From positions 3,162,001-3,226,000 of the forward strand of contig CP053418.1 of the NCBI GenBank assembly GCA_013127575.1: DNA of 64,000 nucleotides, written 5' to 3'. A program made the position numbers and the translations under genes. Below are positions 53,444 through 63,512 of this stretch, one piece after another (positions within the stretch are counted from its first letter, which is position 1; each line of letters begins with the position of its first letter). The stretch is from Ramlibacter terrae (GTDB lineage Bacteria > Pseudomonadota > Gammaproteobacteria > Burkholderiales > Burkholderiaceae_C). Below the pieces are notes generated by a model that was not told the DNA's origin, did no database searches, and saw nothing but the letters and a program-made list of their open reading frames with translations.

Positions 53444-54006
53444 ATGTCCCTGATCAACACCCAAGTCCAGCCGTTCAAGACCGAAGCCTTCCACAACGGC
53501 AAGTTCGTCCCGGTCAGCGACGAGACGCTGAAGGGCAAGTGGTCCGTGCTGATCTTCATGCCGGCCGCGTTCACCTTCAACTGCCCGACCGAAGTCGAAG
53601 ACGCGGCCGACAACTACGCCGAGTTCCAGAAGCTGGGCGCCGAGGTCTACATCGTCACGACCGACACGCACTTCTCGCACAAGGTGTGGCACGAGACCTC
53701 GCCGGCCGTCGGCAAGGCCAAGTTCCCGCTGGTGGGCGACCCGACCCACGCGCTGACCAACGCCTTCGGCGTGCACATCCCGGAAGAAGGCCGGCCCTGC
53801 GCGGCACCTTCATCATCAACCCGGAAGGCACGATCAAGACGATGGAAGTGCACTCCAACGAGATCGCCCGCGACGTGAAGGAAACGCTGCGCAAGCTGAA
53901 GGCCGCCCAGTACACCGCCGCCCACCCGGGTGAAGTGTGCCCCGCCAAGTGGAATGAAGGCGCCAAGACGATCGCTCCGTCGCTCGACCTGGTCGGCAAG
54001 ATCTAA
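53444..54006 (+). CDS. ahpC: Alkyl hydroperoxide reductase peroxidase subunit
   Basis: Two-Cys peroxiredoxin, about 187 residues. Peroxidatic Cys in AAFTFNCPTEVEDAADNY, VYIVTTDTHFSHKVWHE, and the resolving Cys in HPGEVCPAKWNEGAKTI. One frame break near 53795: GGCCGGCCC for GGCCTGGCCC (EEGLALRGTF). The ATG at 53444 is chosen since GAAGGA lies six bases upstream; the ATG at 53438 abuts it. Followed by a terminator and ahpF. Confidence 0.95.
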
Positions 54007-54029
54007 GCACCGCCCGCCTCCGCGAAGAA

Positions 54030-54061
54030 GGGCCCGGCGGCTTGCCCCGGGCCCTTTTTTC
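54030..54061 (+). terminator. Rho-independent terminator between ahpC and ahpF
   Basis: GGGCCCGG (54030-54037) pairs perfectly with CCGGGCCC (54047-54054), followed by seven T. It allows more ahpC than ahpF message. Confidence 0.85.
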
Positions 54062-54093
54062 TCCCGAATCGCAGTCCAGAACAAGGAACCAAG

Positions 54094-55637
54094 ATGCTCG
54101 ACACCCAGATGAAGGCGCAACTGAGCGCCTACCTGCAACGCATTTCGCAGCCGGTGGAGATCGTCGCCTCCCTCGACGACACGCCCGCTTCGGCGGAGAT
54201 GCGCGACCTGCTGAAGGACATCGCGGAGGCCTCGCCGCTGATGAAGGTGAGCGAGACGACCGGCGGCCCGCACCGCACGCCCTCCTTCTCGATCAACCGC
54301 CCCGGCGAGAACCACGGCCCGCGCTTCGCCGGCCTGCCGATGGGCCACGAGTTCACCTCGCTGGTGCTGGCGCTGCTGCAGGTCGGCGGCTACCCGCCCA
54401 AGGTGGAACAGGCGATCCTCGACCAGATCAAGGCGCTGGACGGCGACTTCGAGTTCGAGGTGTACGTCTCGCTCACCTGCCACAACTGCCCGGACGTGGT
54501 GCAGGCGCTGAACCTGATGGCGATCCAGAACCCGCGCATCAAGACCACGATGGTCGAGGGCGGGATCTTCCGAGGACGAGATCAAGGAACGCGAGATCAT
54601 GGGCGTGCCCACGGTCTTCCTCAACGGCACCATGTTCGGCAACGGCCGCATGGGCCTCGAGGAGATCCTCGCCAAGATCGACACCTCGGGCGTGGAGCGC
54701 GAGGCGAAGAAGATCGCCGCCAAGGAACCGTTCGACGTGCTGATCGTCGGCGGCGGCCCGGCCGGCGCCGCGGCGGCCGTGTATGCGGCGCGCAAGGGCA
54801 TCCGCACGGGCGTGGCGTCCGAGCGCTTCGGCGGCCGGTGCTCGACACGCTGGGCATCGAGAACTTCATCTCCGTCAAGGAGACCGAAGGCCCGCGCTTC
54901 GCGGCGGCGCTCGAGGAGCACGTGCGCACCTACGACGTCGACATCATGAACCTGCAGCGCGCCAAGGCGCTGGTGCCGGGCGAGCTGATCGAGGTGCAGC
55001 TGGAAAGCGGCGCCTCGCTCAAGGCGAAGTCGGTGATCATCTCCACCGGCGCGCGCTGGCGCAACATCAACGTACCCGGCGAGCAGGAGTTCAAGAACAA
55101 GGGCGTGGCCTACTGCCCGCACTGCGACGGCCCGCTGTTCAAGGGCAAGCGCGTGGCGGTGATCGGCGGCGGCAACTCCGGCGTCGAAGCGGCGATCGAC
55201 CTCGCGGGCATCGTGGGGCACGTGACGCTGGTGGAGTTCGACACGAAGCTGCGCGCCGACGAAGTGCTGCAGCGCAAGCTGCGCAGCCTGCCCAACGTGA
55301 CGGTGCTGACCAATGCGCAGACCACCGAGATCACCGGCGACCAGAAGGTCAACGGCCACGGTCTACAAGGACCGCGCGAGCGGCGAGTCGCACCGCGTCG
55401 ACCTCGGAGGGCGTGTTCATCCAGATCGGCCTGGTGCCCAACACCGAGTGGCTCAAGGGCTCGATGGAGCTGACGAAGTTCGGCGAGATCGTGGTCGGCC
55501 CGCGCGGCGAGACCTCGGTGCCGGGCGTGTTCGCGGCCGGTGACTGCACGACGGTTCCGTTCAAGCAGATCATCATCGCCGCCGGCGACGGCGCGAAGGC
55601 CGCGCTGGGTGCTTTCGACCACCTGATCCGGCAGTAA
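54094..55637 (+). CDS. ahpF: Alkyl hydroperoxide reductase flavoprotein subunit
   Basis: NADH-dependent FAD disulfide reductase that recharges AhpC. About 515 residues. The N-terminal tandem thioredoxin fold has the CxxC in [16 protein letters not shown] motif [20 protein letters not shown]; redox-active [18 protein letters not shown] motif [20 protein letters not shown]-terminal [17 protein letters not shown]. Frame breaks near 54573, 54837 (GGCCGG for GGCCAGG), 55361 and 55405. Confidence 0.95.
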
Positions 55638-55671
55638 GCGCGCTCGCGAAACACGAACGCTTCTCAGGCGC

Positions 55672-55698
55672 AAACGCAGGCTTCGGCCTGCGTTTTTC
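55672..55698 (+). terminator. Rho-independent terminator after ahpF
   Basis: CGCAGGC and GCCTGCG form a 7-bp stem on a TTCG loop (55675-55692), followed by five T. It separates ahpF from the bacterioferritin gene. Confidence 0.85.
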
Positions 55699-55756
55699 TT
55701 TGGCCTGCGCACAGCGAAACTGCGAGACAATCCCCGCAACAAGAACCCCAGAGAGC

Positions 55757-56242
55757 ATGAAGAAAATGCAAGGCGATCCGCAAGTCATCCAGCACCTCCA
55801 GGCCCAGCTTCGCAACGAGCTGACCGCGACCAACCAGTACTTCCTGCACTACCGGATCCTCAAGCACTGGGGCTTCGACAAGCTCGCCAAGAAGGAATAC
55901 GAAGAGTCGATCGGCGAGATGAGGCACGCCGACAAGCTGATGGAACGCATCCTGTTCCTCGACGGCCTGCCGAACCTGCAGGACCTCGGCAAGCTGATGA
56001 TCGGCGAGGACGTGCCCGAGATCCTCGAATGCGACCTCAAGAGCGAGCGCGGCGCGCAGGCGGCGGTCAAGGAAGGCATCGCCTACTGCGAAACCGCGCG
56101 CGACTACATCTCGCGCGAGATCCTGGAGCGCATCCTCGAAGACACCGAGGAGCACATCGACTACCTCGAGACGCAGATCGACCTGGTCGCCAAGGTCGGC
56201 ATCCAGAATTACCTGCAGTCGATGATGGGCGAGCCGGAGTAA
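55757..56242 (+). CDS. bfr: Bacterioferritin
   Basis: Haem-containing iron-storage protein of the ferritin-like fold, 161 residues, intact frame. [20 protein letters not shown] carries the first ferroxidase Glu; [20 protein letters not shown] carries Glu, His and the haem-ligand Met; [20 protein letters not shown] carries the second Glu/His set. All ferroxidase ligands look present. It stands just before the iron-uptake locus, with a Fur box between, so storage and uptake lie side by side. Confidence 0.96.
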   Translation: MKKMQGDPQVIQHLQAQLRNELTATNQYFLHYRILKHWGFDKLAKKEYEESIGEMRHADKLMERILFLDGLPNLQDLGKLMIGEDVPEILECDLKSERGAQAAVKEGIAYCETARDYISREILERILEDTEEHIDYLETQIDLVAKVGIQNYLQSMMGEPE

Positions 56243-56262
56243 TTCCGGCCATCCCTGTACTG

Positions 56263-56281
56263 GATGGGAATCATTCTCATC
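56263..56281 (+). promoter_or_regulatory. Putative Fur box
   Basis: GATGGGAATCATTCTCATC keeps the GAATCATTCTCAT core of Fur operators seen before siderophore receptor genes in Proteobacteria (12 of 13 matches to GAGAATCATTCTC). It lies 21 bases after bfr and about 73 bases before the small membrane protein gene that leads the iron operon. Confidence 0.68.
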
Positions 56282-56353
56282 TGATACACTTCTTTCCGTC
56301 GCAAGCGAACACCCCCGTGGTGGAGCCAGCCATGTACCGAGCTGAACTCCGCC

Positions 56354-56580
56354 ATGCACCCCTCTTCCCGCCCCTCCGCTGATTCCGCACGCCTGCGCCT
56401 CTGGGCTGGCCCGCCGCGCTCGGCTTCCTGACCGCCACCGGCCTGGTCAGCGCGCTCGTGTCCGAACACTGGGGCGACTGGTGGTCGTGGATCGCGCTCG
56501 GCGTCCCCACCGCGGTCATGGGCTGGTACGGCCTGCGGCGCGCGCCCGCTTCCCCCACCTCCCGAGAACAACAACGATGA
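56354..56580 (+). CDS. Small membrane protein upstream of the siderophore receptor
   Basis: About 75 residues after repair of one frame break near 56402, so it is easily missed. N-terminal MHPSSRPSADSARLRLW, then two hydrophobic helices, PAALGFLTATGLVSALV and WSWIALGVPTAVMGWYG, and a short tail ending REQQR. The TGA overlaps the ATG of the TonB receptor (ATGA). Small proteins of this kind often accompany TonB receptors and PepSY proteins in Burkholderiales. Function unknown. Confidence 0.72.
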
Positions 56581-58696
56581 ACCTGCGTCCCACGCCGGTG
56601 GCCCCGGCCGCCCTGCTCGCATTGCAACTGCCCGCCATCGCACAGACGACTGCCGCCGAGGGAACGCTGGCGCCGGTGACCGTGCGCTCCAGCGCCGACG
56701 CCTCGGCGCAAGGCCTCTCCCCCGCCTATCCCGGCGGGCAGGTCGCGCGCGGCGGCCGCGCCGGCGTGCTCGGCACGCGCGACACCATGGAGACGCCGTT
56801 CTCCATCACCAGCTACACCAACGAGCTGATCCAGACCGGCAGGCGCGCAGCGTCGGCGAAGTGCTGCAGAACGCGCCCAACGTGCGGCTGGCGCGCGGCT
56901 TCGGCAACTTCCGGGAGGCGTACTTCATCCGCGGCTTCGTCCTGAGCTCCGACGACACTGCCTACAACGGCCTCTACAGCCTGCTGCCGCGCCAGTACAT
57001 CGCCACCGAACTGTTCGAACGCGTGGAAGTGCTGCGCGGCGCGTCGGCCTTCCTCAACGGCGCCAACCCCGGCGGCGGCGGCCTCGGCGGGGCGATCAAC
57101 CTGCTGCCCAAGCGCGCGCCGAACGAGCCGTTGAACCGCGTGACGGCCGGCATCGACAGCGGCGGCCAGGGCATCGTCTCGGCCGACATCGCGCGCCGCT
57201 TCGGCCCCGACGGTTCCACCGGCATCCGCGTCAACGTGGCGCACCGCAGCGGCGGCACGGCCGTCGACGACGAGAAGGCCGAGCTGAACCTGGCTTCCGT
57301 CGGGCTCGACTGGCGCAGCCGCGACGTCCGCGTCTCCGGCGACATCGGCTGGCAGGACAACCGCCTGAAGCGCACGCGGCCGAACGTCTCGCTCGGCGCG
57401 ACCACCGTGCCGTCGGCGCCCGACGCGTCGGCCAACTTCGCGCAGCCCCTGGACCTATTCCAACGAACGCGACCTGTTCGGCACGCTGCGCGCCGAATGG
57501 GACATCACGCCGTCGGTGACGGCGTGGGGCGCCTACGGCCTGCGCCGCGGCGAAGAGGCCAACTCGCTGGCCGTGCTGACCGTCACCAACGGCGCCACCG
57601 GCGACGGCAACCAGTTCCGCTTCGACAACGGCCGCGAAGACACCGTCGACACCGGCGAAGTCGGCATCCGCTGGAAGGGCCGCACCGGCTCGGTCGGGCA
57701 CGAGGTGGTGGCCGCCGCCAGCGCCTTCCGCGGCAGGAGCGACACCGCGTTCTCCTTCGGGGGCTTCCTTGCGACCAACCTGTACAACCCGGCTTTCTAT
57801 CCAGCCCCGGCCGTGGCGCCGATGGGCCCGCTGGCGCGCACGACCGACACCGACCTCACCAGCTTCACGCTCGCCGACACGCTCTCGCTGCTCGACGACC
57901 GCCTGCTGGTGACGCTCGGCGTGCGGCACCAGAAGATGGACATCACCAGCTTCGGCGCCGCCTACGACGGGGCCGCACCAGCCCGGCCGCCGGCGTGGTG
58001 TGAGGCGAGCAAGCAGGTGTCGCTGTACGCGAACTACATCGAAGGCCTGACCAAGGGCGACGTCGCGCCCATCGGCACCGTCAATGCCGGGCAGCAACTG
58101 CAGCCGTACGTGGCCAAGCAGAAAGAGCTGGGCGTCAAGTTCGACGGCGGCCGCATCGGCGGCAGCGCGGCGTTGTTCTCCATCACCCGGCAGCGCGGCT
58201 TCGTGAATGCGGCGAACGTCCTCACCGCCGCCGGTGAAGACCGGCACGACGGCGTCGAGCTCGACGTCTTCGGCCAGCCCACGCGCGACCTGCGCCTGCT
58301 GGGCGGCGCCACGTGGATCGATGCGAAGCAGCGCCAGACCGGCGCCGCCGCCACGGACGGCCGGCGCCTCATCGGCGTGCCGCGCTTCCAGGCGACGATG
58401 GGCGCGGAGTGGGAAGTGCGCGCCCTGTCGGGCCTGGCGCTCGACGCGCGCGTCGTGCACACCGGCGCCAGCTACGCCGACGCCGTCAACACGCAGCGCG
58501 TTCCGGGCTGGACCCGCGTGGACGCGGGCGCGCGCTACTGGTCGACGCGGCCGGCAAGCCCGTCACGCTGCGCCTGCGCGTGGACAACCTGTTCGACCGC
58601 AACTACTGGGCGTCGTCGGGCGGCTTCGCCGGCGCCGGCTACCTGGTGGTCGGCGCGCCGCGCACGGTCAGCCTGAGCGCCAGCGTCGACTTCTGA
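56577..58696 (+). CDS. TonB-dependent siderophore receptor
   Basis: Outer-membrane gated channel for ferric siderophores, about 706 residues. Signal peptide PAALLALQLPAIAQT; plug domain TRDTMETPFSITSYTNELIQ, VGEVLQNAPNVRLARG, ERVEVLRGASAFLNGANPGG and GGAINLLPKRAP; beta-barrel to the end LRLRVDNLFDRNYWAS with the terminal aromatic SLSASVDF. Breaks near 56840, 57450, 57975 and 58545, the first, second and last in CCAGG/CCTGG. Siderophore unknown; plug and barrel are normal, with no N-terminal signalling domain seen. Confidence 0.9.
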
Positions 58697-58722
58697 ACGC
58701 ACGCGAATCGAGGAGATCGCCC

Positions 58723-59863
58723 ATGCTGACGCAACGCGCACTCAAGACGGAGCTGGCTGCACAAGTGGAGCAGCCTGGTCTGCACCGTGTTCATGCTGCT
58801 GCTGTGCCTGACCGGCCTGCCACTGATCTTCCACCACGAGATCGGGCACCTGCTCGGCACCGAGGTCGAGGCGCCGAAGATGCCGGAAGGCACGCCGCGC
58901 GTGACGCTCGACGCCGCGCTGCAGAAGGCGCGCGACCTGCACCCCGACCGCGTGGTGCAGTTCGCCTCGCACGACGAGGAAAGCACCGACATCTGGTTCG
59001 TCACCATGACGCCGACGCCGGAGCCGACCGACGACTTCCGCTCGGTCGCCGTCGACGCGCGGACCGGCGCCGTGCTGGCGCAGCCGCGCTTCGACGAAGG
59101 CTTCATGTACGTCATGTTCAAGCTGCACGTCGACCTGTTCGCGGGCCTGGCGGGCAAGCTGTTCCCTGGGCTTCATGGGCCTGCTGCTGCTGGTGGCCAT
59201 CGTCTCCGGCGTGGTGCTCTACGCGCCGTTCATGCGCAAGCTGGCTTTCGGCGACGTGCGCCGGGATCGCTCGACGCGCGTCAAGTGGCTCGACCTGCAC
59301 AACCTGCTGGGCATCGTCACGCTGGTGTGGGCCTTCGTCGTCGGCGCCACCGGCATGATCAACACCGGGCGGACCTCGTCATCAAGTACTGGCAGCACGA
59401 CCAGCTCAGCGCCTTGCTGGCGCCGTACGCGGGCCAGCCGCTGGTGCCGGTGGCCGAACGCGCGCCGATGCAGCGCACCTACGAAGCGGCGATCGCGAAG
59501 GCGCCGGGCATGCGGCTGTCGTTCATCGCGTTCCCGGGCACCGCCTTCTCCAGCCCGCACCACGTCACCTACTTCCTGCGCGGCGACCAGCCGCTCACGT
59601 CGAAGCTGCTGCAGCCGGTGCTGGTGGACGCGCGCACCGCCGAGGTGACGGCCGCGCCGGAACTGCCGTGGTACCTCACGGCCCTGCTGATCTCGCAGCC
59701 CCTCCACTTCGGCGACTATGCGGGCCTGCCGATGCAGATCCTGTGGGCGCTGCTCGACATCGCTACCATCGTGGTGCTGGGCAGCGGCCTCTACCTGTGG
59801 CTGCGGCGCCGGGCGCCGCGCACGCTGGCCGACGAGGCCGGCGCGTTGGCCGCTCCCTCCTGA
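58723..59863 (+). CDS. PepSY-associated inner-membrane protein
   Basis: About 380 residues. Helix 1 LVCTVFMLLLCLTGLPLIF with HHEIGHLLG after it, a periplasmic PepSY-like part (VTLDAALQKARDLHPDRVVQ, SVAVDARTGAVLAQPRF), GLLLLVAIVSGVVLYAPFMR, LDLHNLLGIVTLVWAFVVGA, and the last helix IVVLGSGLYLWLRRRAPR. GAGGAG precedes the ATG. Breaks near 58750, 59167 (an extra C at CCTGG) and 59370. Such proteins are thought to reduce or release siderophore iron at the inner membrane. Ten bases upstream of the imelysin gene. Confidence 0.85.
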
Positions 59864-59873
59864 GGTCTTGCGC

Positions 59874-61069
59874 ATGAACATGAAGGTTTCTCCCCTGCTG
59901 CTGGCCGTCGTGCTGGGCCTGTCGGCCACGCTGGCGCCGTCGGGCGCCGCGGCCCAGAGCTGCGGCCGCCAAACCGGCAGCGCCGGCCTACGCGCCGGTG
60001 GCGGCGCAGTACGCCGCGCTGGTGCACGCCAACTACGAAGACACGCTCGCCGCGCGCGCGCGCTGCAGCAGGCGGTCGACGCCTTTACCAAGGCGCCTTC
60101 GCAGGCGGGGCTGGAGAACGCGCGCAAGGCCTGGCTCGCCGCGCGCGAGTTCTACGGCCAGACGGAGGCTTTCCGCTTCTACGGCGGCCCCATCGACGAC
60201 GACCACGGGCCCGAAGGCCGGCTCAACGCCCGGCCGATGGACGAGTCGTATGTCGACGCGGTGCAGGGCCAGCCCACGGCCGGCACGGTCAACGACCGCA
60301 AGATCGCGATCACGGCCGGGGAGCCTGTCGGCGCTGAACGAGCGCGGCGGCGAGGAGAACATCGCCACCGGCTGGCACGCGATTGAGTTCATGCTGTGGG
60401 GCCGGGACCTGTACGCCGACGGCCCCGGCCGCCGCAGCGCCGACGACTTCACCGACGGCAAGGGCAAGAACGCCGACCGCCGCCGCCAGTACCTCACCGT
60501 CATCACGCAGCTGCTGGTGGACGACCTCGGCACTGGTGAAGGCGTGGGCGCCGGGCGCGAAGAACAACTACCGCGCCCGCTTCGAGAAGGGCGGGCGCGA
60601 ATCGATCCGCCGCATGCTGGTGGGCCTCGGCTCGCTGTCGCGCGGCGAACTGGCCGGCGAGCGCCTCGAGGTCGCGCTCAACAGCCAGGACCAGGAAGAC
60701 GAGCACTCCTGCTTCTCCGACAACACGCACCGCGACGCCGCGACCAACGCGCTGGGCATCGAGAACGTCTGGCTCGGCCGCTACAAGCGCGCGGACGGCA
60801 GCGTGCTGCAGGGCGCCTCGCTGCGTGAACTGGTCGCGGCAACCGACCCGGCGCTGGCCGAGCGCGTGACGAAGCAGGTGGCCGCCTCGGTCGCCGCGAC
60901 GGCTGCGATCCAGGCGCCTTTCGACCGCGAGATCACCGGCGGCCGGGATGCCCCCGGCCGCGTGCGCGTCCAGAAGGCGATCGACAGCCTGACGCAGCAG
61001 AGCAAGGACTTCGTCGCGGCAGCGACCGCCATCGGCATCACGCGCCTGACGCTAGTGCAAGCCAAGTGA
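59874..61069 (+). CDS. Imelysin-family periplasmic protein 1
   Basis: About 398 residues. Signal peptide LLLAVVLGLSATLAPSGAAA. Imelysin fold: FTKAPSQAGLENARKAWLAA, EAFRFYGGPIDDDHGPEGRL and the metal-binding GxHxxE in GWHAIEFMLWG near residue 170. Then LNSQDQEDEHSCFSDNTHRD and AIDSLTQQSKDFVAAATAIG. Breaks near 59965, 60060, 60325 and 60537. The family (IrpA/IcmP-like) is iron-linked. It starts the four-gene module also known around Pseudomonas PA4370-PA4373. Confidence 0.85.
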
Positions 61070-61071
61070 CG

Positions 61072-62491
61072 ATGGGACGACTGCGCTGGCTGCTGTTGCC
61101 GGCGGCCGCCGCGGTGGCCTTGGGCTGGGCCGCCGCGCCCGCAGCGAACGACGACGCCGAGCGCGCCGGCGGCGCCACCACCGTGTTCGCCACCGGCAAG
61201 AACGCCTTCTCCTTTCCCGCCGCCAACCTCGACGACGCGGAACGGACGCGCTTCGTCATCGGCAACTCCTTCTTCAAGCGCAACTGGGTGCAGGCGCCGG
61301 CATCCACCACGGCGCGCGACGGGCTCGGCCCGCACTTCATCGCGCGCTCGTGCGGCGGCTGCCACACCCTCGACGGCCGCGGCGAGCCGCCGCAGATCCG
61401 CAACCGCATCAACACCGAACAGCCGCTCGGGCTGCTGCTGCGCCTGTCGATCCCCGGCACGACCGACCCGCGCGCCGGCGTGCGTCCGGAGCCGGTGTAC
61501 GGCGACCAGTTGAACAACGCGGCGATCCGCGGCGTCAAGCCGGAAGGCGAAGTCGTCATTCGCGAGACGCCGGTGCGCGGCCGCTTCGCCGACGGCACGC
61601 CGTACGTCCTGCGCAAGCCTTCGTACAGCGTGCGCAACCCCGGCTACGGCCCGCTGCACCCGCAGGTGCTGGTGAGCCCGCGCGTGGCGCCGCAGATCAT
61701 CGGCATGGGCCTGCTGGAGGCGATCCCCGAAGCAGAGATCCTCGCCAACGCGCGCACGCAAGCCGCCGCGCCCGGCCCGGTCAAGGGCACGCCCAACCGC
61801 GTCTGGGACGGCATCGCCAAGCGCGAGATGGTCGGCCGCTTCGGGTGGAAGGCCAACGTGGCCACCGTCGCGCACCAGACGACCGCAGCGTTCCTCGGCG
61901 ACATCGGCATCACCTCGCCGGTGTTCTCGCACGAGCTGTGCACCGAGGCGCAGAAGGACTGCCGCGACGCCCCGCGCGGCGCGCAGGGCCAGGCGCCCGA
62001 GATCGACCAGAAGACGCTGGACGACGTCACCTTCTACAGCGCCACCGTGGCGGTGCCGGCGCGCCGGGGCGCCAACGACGCGCAGGTGCTCGCCGGCCAG
62101 AAGCTGTTCGCGCAGGCGCAGTGCGCCGCCTGCCACCGGCCCAGCTACGTCACGGCCGAAGGCCCGTTCCCGCGCCTCACCAGCAAGGCGCTTTCGGGAC
62201 AGCGCATCCACCCGTACACCGACCTGCTGCTGCACGACATGGGCGAAGGCGGCCGACGGCCGGCCCGACTTCCTCGCCAACGGCCGCCAGTGGCGCACGC
62301 CGCCGCTCTGGGGCATCGGGCTGCTGCGCGACGTCAACGGCCACCAGAAGCTGCTGCACGACGGCCGCGCCGACGGCGTGCTGGAAGCCATCCTCTGGCA
62401 TGGCGGCGAGGCGCAGGCCAGCCGCGATGCCGTGCTGCGGTTCGGCAAGGCCGAGCGCGATGCGCTGGTCCGCTTCGTGGAGTCGCTATGA
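61072..62491 (+). CDS. Di-haem cytochrome (DUF1111, thiol oxidoreductase-like)
   Basis: About 473 residues, signal peptide LRWLLLPAAAAVALGWAAAP. Two c-type haem sites: SCGGCH near residue 93-98 and QCAACH near 350-355. Between them KPSYSVRNPGYGPLHPQVLV and EMVGRFGWKANVATVAHQTT. Periplasmic electron carrier or oxidoreductase; related to MauG/cytochrome peroxidase-like proteins. One frame break near 62255 (GGCGGCC for GGCCTGGCC). The GTG at 61066 overlaps the previous stop; the ATG at 61072 is the other candidate start. Confidence 0.87.
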
Positions 62492-63512
62492 AATCCATCC
62501 TGTTCTCGCTGCTGCTGTCCGTCGGCGCGGGCGGAGCGCTCGCGCAGTCCGCCGTGCCCTTCTACACCGCCGAACACTTCATGGCGGGCGTGCACCGGCA
62601 CTGGTACGCGCCGCGCGCCGCCACTTTCCGCGACGAAGCGGACACGCTGGCCAGCGCCACCACCCGCCTGTGCAATGCCGCGGATGCACCCGAACCGGCG
62701 CTGCGCGATGCCCGGGCTCGCTGGCAGTCGACGATGCGGGCCTGGGACACGCTGGCAGCCGTCGCCGTCGGGCCGCTGCTGCAGCGCCGGTCGCTGCGCC
62801 AGATCGATTTCCAGCCGACGCGGCCGGAGCTGATCGCGCGCGCCATCCGCAGCGCGCCAGCCGACCTTCAGGCGCTGGAGCGCGTGGGCACGCCGGCCAA
62901 GGGCCTGCCGGCGCTGGAATGGCTGCTGTGGACGCAGCCGGTGGCGCCCGGCACGCCCGCGTGTCGCTATGCCGGCTTGCTCGCGCAGGAGGTCGCGGCG
63001 GAAGCGACCGCGTTGGCGAAGGCGTTCGAAGCGCTGGCCGCCAAGCCGCCCGAGGACGAGGCCGCATCGTCGGCCATGGCCGAAGTGCTGAACCAGTGGG
63101 TAGGTGGACTCGAGCGGCTGCGCTGGGCGCGCATCGAGCGGCCGCTCAAGAGCGCGCAAGGCAAGCCGCCGGCCTTTCCGCGCGCGGCGAGCGGCAGCAG
63201 CCGCCAGAGCTGGGATGCGACCGGCAAGGACTGGCCGCGCTCGGCGCCGCCGCGGGCGCGCCGCCCGCGCCGGGCGCGGGGCTGGTGCCGCTGGAAACCT
63301 ACCTGCGCGGCCGCGGCCTCAATCCGCTGGCGAACAAGCTGGCCGGCGCTTCGCGCGCAGCCGGCAAGGCGCTCGGCCGCACCGACCCGGCGCGATCCGC
63401 GTCGCTGCAGCCCGCGACCAAGGCGCTCGGCGCGCTGCAACGGCTGGCCGAAGCCGAACTGGCGCCGGCGCTCGACGTGCAGATCGGTTTCTCCGACAGC
63501 GATGGCGACTGA
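62488..63512 (+). CDS. Imelysin-family periplasmic protein 2, divergent active motif
   Basis: About 341 residues. Signal peptide ILFSLLLSVGAGGALAQSAV. Imelysin-like helices FYTAEHFMAGVHRHWYAPRA and ARARWQSTMRAWDTLAAVAV, and KGLPALEWLLWTQPVAPGTP, which aligns with the GxHxxE site of imelysin 1 but has Pro where the His should be. One frame break near 63260. ATG overlaps the di-haem stop (ATGA); its end overlaps the DUF1513 gene by 11 bases. Confidence 0.82.

Noticed and set aside
56332-56382. 16-codon leader-like open frame before the iron operon
   Set aside because: No stalling motif or alternative hairpins seen, and it overlaps the better-supported small membrane protein gene.
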